The notes under the pieces were generated by a model. The model saw nothing but the letters and a program-made list of their open reading frames with translations, was not told the DNA's origin and did no database searches. A program made the translations under genes and the position numbers. Positions 23,606 to 26,468 of a stretch of 26,468 bases of DNA are shown here, piece after piece (position 1 is the stretch's first letter; each line of letters begins with the position of its first letter). The DNA is taken from the NCBI GenBank assembly GCA_035259385.1, contig DATFWL010000056.1, forward strand, positions 1-26,468, given 5' to 3'. This DNA is from QHWK01 sp035259385. GTDB lineage: Bacteria; Acidobacteriota; Vicinamibacteria; Vicinamibacterales; CAVVIG01.

Positions 23606-23671
23606 CCTCATCCGCCTCATCCCTCCCATCCGCCTCATCCCTCCATCCGTCTCATCCCTCCTATCCCTCCC
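23606..23671 (-). repeat. inverted arm of the 9-bp repeat
   Basis: CATCCGCCT and CATCCCTCC units alternate; their complements (AGGCGGATG, GGAGGGATG) match the upstream array. The two arms could form a long imperfect hairpin at the 3' end of the membrane-protein mRNA. The arm ends 68 bases before the next ATG. Confidence 0.75.
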
Positions 23672-23738
23672 AGCGTGGTCCGCGTCTTGCTGATTTCATG
23701 CTCGGCGATGCGGATTACGAAGACTCAGGGGGTGGACG

Positions 23739-24566
23739 ATGATTCGTCGCATTCTGATAGGAACAGTATTGGCGGCATCTGTAAGCGTCGTGGCGATGGC
23801 GAACCATCCGGCGACGTTCGTGTTGCGGAACGGCGAGCGGGTGAGCGGAGAACTCAGCTACAAGGGGGGGACCAGCTACACGCTGAACGGCAAAGATTAC
23901 CCCTCGGATGAGATCGCGCTCATCGAGTTCGTACCCGGCACGCCGTCAGCAGCCGAACTCCAGCAGGTTCCGAACGTCAACAACAACCCGAGCGAGCACG
24001 AGCGGCACATATTCGTGACGCGCAGCGGGGAAGTGATCTTCGGGAAGATCTACCAAATCAGCGCCGACGGCAACACGTTCACGTACGATCGGCGCGAAGG
24101 CGGACGTCACGATATCTCGTCCGATCAGCTCGCGCGCGTCTACGTGAATCCGGCCAGCGCGCGAAGCGTCTACGCGTCGGTGCTCAACAACGCAGCCCCC
24201 GCGGCTGTCGGCACGAGCGGATCGACGATCCGCGTCAACGCCAACCAGGCGTGGACGGACACCGGCATCACGGTCAAGGCGGGCGACAAGGTCGTCTTCC
24301 AGGCGAGCGGCGAGATCACCTACGGGCGCAGCCCAGGTCAGACGGCGACGCCCGACGGTGGCGCGGATCGCCGTGCGCAGTACCCGATTCCCAGCGTGCC
24401 GGTAGGCGCGCTGATCGGCAGGGTCGGCAACAGCGCGCCATTCGGCATCGGCACGCAGTCGCAGCCGCTGCCGATGCCGGCGTCGGGCCGGCTGTTCTTG
24501 GGCATCAACGACAACGAGTTGACCGACAACGCCGGGTTCTACAGTGTCGTTGTCAGCAAACAGTGA
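23739..24566 (+). CDS. secreted protein with PA-IL (LecA)-like lectin domain, copy 1
   Basis: 275 residues. Signal peptide MIRRILIGTVLAASVSVVAMA. Two similar ~45-residue beta-modules follow: FVLRNGERVSGELSYKGG (24-64) and IFVTRSGEVIFGKIYQIS (90-137), each ending in a DEIALIEF / SDQLARVYV strand. Residues ~163-275 match the PA-IL-like domain: compare GDKVVFQASGEITYG and PVGALIGRVGNS with GDVITIVAAGWASYG and CGALVMKIGNS of Pseudomonas LecA. Tyr195, Asp258, Thr262 and Asp263/Asn264 fall at or near the LecA calcium and galactose ligands. Secretion and galactoside binding are likely but untested. ATG 23739 follows a purine-rich GGGGGTGG. Confidence 0.87.
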   Translation: MIRRILIGTVLAASVSVVAMANHPATFVLRNGERVSGELSYKGGTSYTLNGKDYPSDEIALIEFVPGTPSAAELQQVPNVNNNPSEHERHIFVTRSGEVIFGKIYQISADGNTFTYDRREGGRHDISSDQLARVYVNPASARSVYASVLNNAAPAAVGTSGSTIRVNANQAWTDTGITVKAGDKVVFQASGEITYGRSPGQTATPDGGADRRAQYPIPSVPVGALIGRVGNSAPFGIGTQSQPLPMPASGRLFLGINDNELTDNAGFYSVVVSKQ

Positions 24567-24613
24567 CAGCGCCGAGGGCAATCGAGCCAATTGCTGATTA
24601 GAGCGGCGTGAAT

Positions 24614-24648
24614 AGGGGCGCCTGGGAGGATCTCCACCGGGCGCCCCT
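24614..24648 (+). terminator. GC-rich hairpin after lectin copy 1
   Basis: AGGGGCGCC (24614-24622) pairs perfectly with GGCGCCCCT (24640-24648), with further pairing inside. It lies 48 bases after the stop at 24566. No U-tract follows (CGCGTCTTGCG), so it is a candidate terminator or mRNA 3'-end stabiliser only. Confidence 0.45.
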
Positions 24649-24713
24649 CGCGTCTTGCGCCGTGCCTCGCGCGACAATTCGATGCTCGGTCGACGGTCGC
24701 TGCCGGTTTGGCC

Positions 24714-24742
24714 GGACCTCCTCCGATTCATCGGAGTGGTCC
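24714..24742 (+). other. hairpin in the gap before lectin copy 2
   Basis: CTCCGA-TTCA-TCGGAG (24721-24736) is a perfect stem-loop, extended by GGACC (24714-24718) and GGTCC (24738-24742) across a small bulge. It sits in the 284-base gap between the two lectin genes, which otherwise holds the hairpin at 24614 and no open frame of note. It may belong to the leader of copy 2 or be a second termination signal. Confidence 0.35.
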
Positions 24743-24850
24743 ACTCTGCCCGCGCTTGAATCCGCCCACATACCCCCGTCCCTCGAGCTCCTCTTCTCTG
24801 GTCTGTCTCTTGCTCAGCTATGCAGTCACCTGGACTGGAGGAGGTGGACG

Positions 24851-25720
24851 ATGATTCATCGCGTGCTTCTCGGGAGCGCGCTGGCTGCCGGCATGAGCCT
24901 CGTCGCGATGGCCGGCCACCCGGCCACGTTCGTGCTGCGCAGCGGCGAACAGGTGAGCGGAGAGCTCAGCTATAAGGGTGGAACGAGCTATACCCTCAAC
25001 GGCAAGGATTACCCTTCGGGCGACATCGCGCTCATCGAGTTCGTGCCTGGCCCGCCGCCACAGGCGGAGCTCCAGCAGGTCCCCGGAGTAGACAACAACC
25101 CCAACGAGCTCGAGCGCCACGTGTTCGTGACACGCGGCGGAGAGTTGATCTTCGGCAAGATCTACAGGATCAGCGAGGACGGGAACGTGTTCACCTACGA
25201 CCGCCGCGAAGGCGGTCGTCAGGACATCCCGTCGGATCAGCTCGCGCGTGTGTACGTGAATCCCGCGGGCGCCCGGACCGTGTATGCCTCGGTCCTGAAC
25301 GCGCCCGCGGCGACGCCGACGCCCGCTCCGGCGCCGGCTCCGGCACCGCCTGCCGCGGCGGTCGCGACGGCAGGCACGACCATCCGCGTACCTGCCAATC
25401 AGGCGTGGACCGACACCGGAATCCTCGTGAACCAGGGCGATCGCGTGGCGTTTCGGGCGAGCGGCGAGATCACCTACGGGCGCAGCGCCGGCCAGACCGC
25501 GACGCCTGACGGCGGTCCCGATCGCAAGGCACAGTACCCGATACCGAGCCTTCCAGTCGGAGCGTTGTTAGGCAAGGTCGGTGCGAGTGCGCCCTTTGCC
25601 ATCGGCACGCAGACGCAGCCGCTGCCGATGCCCGCATCGGGCCGTCTGTTCCTCGGCATCAACGACAACGAGCTCACCGATAATGCGGGGTTCTACACCG
25701 TGATTGTCACCAGACAGTAG
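24851..25720 (+). CDS. secreted protein with PA-IL (LecA)-like lectin domain, copy 2
   Basis: 289 residues from ATG 24851, chosen because the bases GGTGGACGATGATTC around the start are the same as at copy 1 and a GGAGGAGG precedes it; the frame from 24608 adds a non-signal stretch. The signal peptide, two beta-modules and C-terminal lectin domain all match copy 1, with runs such as SYKGGTSYTLNGKDYPS and GRLFLGINDNELTDNAGFY unchanged. The main difference is a Pro/Ala linker (PTPAPAPAPAPPAAA) inserted before the lectin domain. It is a recent tandem duplicate under protein-level constraint. The candidate Ca/galactose ligands are also kept. Confidence 0.88.
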   Translation: MIHRVLLGSALAAGMSLVAMAGHPATFVLRSGEQVSGELSYKGGTSYTLNGKDYPSGDIALIEFVPGPPPQAELQQVPGVDNNPNELERHVFVTRGGELIFGKIYRISEDGNVFTYDRREGGRQDIPSDQLARVYVNPAGARTVYASVLNAPAATPTPAPAPAPAPPAAAVATAGTTIRVPANQAWTDTGILVNQGDRVAFRASGEITYGRSAGQTATPDGGPDRKAQYPIPSLPVGALLGKVGASAPFAIGTQTQPLPMPASGRLFLGINDNELTDNAGFYTVIVTRQ

Positions 25721-25736
25721 TGGAGTGGAGAGCGTG

Positions 25737-25831
25737 CAATTAAGAATTAGGAATTTAGAATCAAGAATTCGTGGCCGGTCGTGACGCGAATTCCTAATTC
25801 TTAATTTCTCGACGCGCCTAATTCTTAATTG
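25737..25831. repeat. AT-rich inverted-repeat element of 7-bp GAATTAG-like units
   Basis: AATTAAGAATTAGGAATT (25738-25755) has a perfect inverted copy at 25789-25806, and the right arm is followed by a second copy of its complement (25817-25831, matching 25737-25751 in reverse). Within the left arm the units GAATTAG, GAATTTA, GAATCAA, GAATTCG run with a 7-base period. Its A/T-richness contrasts sharply with the GC-rich surroundings. It lies just after the stop of lectin copy 2, between convergent genes. Confidence 0.8.
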
Positions 25832-25849
25832 TAGCTGCGTACAGATCAA

Positions 25850-25877
25850 GGGCGTCGCGAGAAATCTCGCGACGCCC
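25850..25877. terminator. strong bidirectional hairpin between convergent genes
   Basis: GGGCGTCGCGAG (25850-25861) pairs perfectly over 12 bases with CTCGCGACGCCC (25866-25877) around the loop AAAT. It lies between the plus-strand stop at 25720 and the minus-strand stop at 25899. T-content after the stem is modest (GTTGTGTG on plus, TTGATCTGT on minus). It is the best intrinsic-terminator-like hairpin in the window. Confidence 0.65.
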
Positions 25878-25898
25878 GTTGTGTGTACGCGGTCAGCC

Positions 25899-26468
25899 TC
25901 AGTGTACAGTCAGCTTGACGTTGCGGTAGATAGCGCCGACGAATGACTCCGCGCGCGGGATGCAGCCAAGCTGGATGCGGAGTGGCGTCGGTGAGTAGGC
26001 GTTGCCCCACCCGTCGGACATCACGTCGGTCCCGTTCACCGCGATGTTGTAGCCACCGTATCCCCAGTCGAGCCGGAAGTGATAGACCTGCGAGCCGGAG
26101 AAATTGATCGGCGTCGAGTTGAGTTTGATCCGGTGATCGCCGGGGTCGCCGCCTTCCGACTGGACCCTGCCGTTCCGCCAGACGATTTCCATTCCGGTGG
26201 GATAGTCGGCGCGCTGCACCAGATGCATCTTCCACGGAGAATCGCGGAACGAGCCGAAGTCGCTGAACGAGCCCGGATCGGCCATCGACACCCACTTCAG
26301 GTCCTTGAAGAACGCCTCACCCTCCTGCGCGCCGAAGTTGGTCACGTCGAACTCGAGGCGGCAGTCGGGGCATCCCGCAGGGATGTCGTAGTTGATGCCG
26401 TCGGTCACGCTGTTCGACTGCCAGCCCTGGCCCTGGATGAACGTGCCCCCGACGCGTGCGCCCTTGGT
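25899..26468 (-). CDS. C-terminal part of a LamG/concanavalin-like beta-sandwich protein (5' end outside window)
   Basis: The frame is open to the right edge: before the GTG at 26408 it reads GGTFIQGQGWQSNSV and onward, so at least 189 residues are present and the start lies outside. The chain is beta-rich with Trp/Gly-rich turns (VYHFRLDWGYGGYNIAVNGT) and two Cys (CPDC). Local similarity to the lipoprotein at 9911-11056 is visible: TFIQGQGW against TFVPGRGI, and SFVGAIYRNVKL against SFPGATYRNVWI at the C-terminus. This suggests a shared glycan-binding-like fold. Whether it is also a lipoprotein cannot be seen. Confidence 0.75.
   Translation of the reverse strand, partial: TKGARVGGTFIQGQGWQSNSVTDGINYDIPAGCPDCRLEFDVTNFGAQEGEAFFKDLKWVSMADPGSFSDFGSFRDSPWKMHLVQRADYPTGMEIVWRNGRVQSEGGDPGDHRIKLNSTPINFSGSQVYHFRLDWGYGGYNIAVNGTDVMSDGWGNAYSPTPLRIQLGCIPRAESFVGAIYRNVKLTVH

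Noticed and set aside
23302..23671. CRISPR array
   Set aside because: Units are 9 bp, directly adjacent and without unique spacers; no cas genes are in the window.

Overview
The window is GC-rich with dense, often overlapping genes and frequent GTG/TTG starts. It encodes lipoproteins with lipobox cysteines, a probable outer-membrane beta-barrel ending in Phe, and secreted proteins, so the host is a Gram-negative-type bacterium. Composition, gene style and the scattered short-unit intergenic repeats remind me of Acidobacteriota (Vicinamibacteria-like) environmental genomes, but no marker gene is present, so this placement is an inference. No rRNA, tRNA, transposase or CRISPR array was seen.

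Layout: (1) 1-3749, plus strand: the end of an unidentified gene, a multi-pass GT-C-like membrane protein, a radical SAM protein with a SPASM-like Cys-rich tail, and a secreted hypothetical protein. (2) 3776-8314, minus strand: three overlapping genes for multi-pass membrane proteins, at least one a GT39-type glycosyltransferase; the first-transcribed one is a paralogue of the protein at 358-1992. (3) 8427-9761, minus strand: an outer-membrane barrel and a small DNA-binding protein (AT-hook-like plus ribbon-helix-helix-like). (4) 9911-11868, plus strand: two overlapping lipoprotein genes with Fn3-like domains, divergent from the regulator across an AT-rich palindrome. (5) 11969-21226, minus strand: a tightly packed ten-gene surface-glycan operon (GT2 glycosyltransferase, bifunctional nucleotidyltransferase/sugar kinase, GmhA-type isomerase, NDP-sugar epimerase, two small membrane proteins, UDP-galactopyranose-mutase-like flavoprotein, sugar isomerase, radical SAM protein, LPG-synthase-TM/flippase-like protein). 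(6) 21252-25720, plus strand: a large membrane protein whose C-terminus runs into a 9-bp tandem repeat, then two tandem secreted PA-IL-lectin-like proteins. (7) 25899-26468, minus strand: the C-terminal part of a protein with a fold related to the 9911 lipoprotein.

The glycan operon probably makes an activated heptose-like sugar (GmhA plus kinase/nucleotidyltransferase plus epimerase), modifies it (flavoprotein, isomerase, radical SAM), loads it on a lipid (GT2) and moves or extends it with the membrane proteins. The exact sugar cannot be read from sequence alone.

The most unusual non-coding signal is a set of four sequence-unrelated intergenic elements (11877-11980, 17221-17405, 23302-23671, 25737-25831). 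Each is built of short tandem units (7, 8-9, 9 and 7 bp) arranged as facing inverted arms. Three lie at the 3' end of genes and one lies inside the glycan operon. One supplies the stop codon of its neighbour and another has become a Gly/Asp/Arg-rich protein tail.
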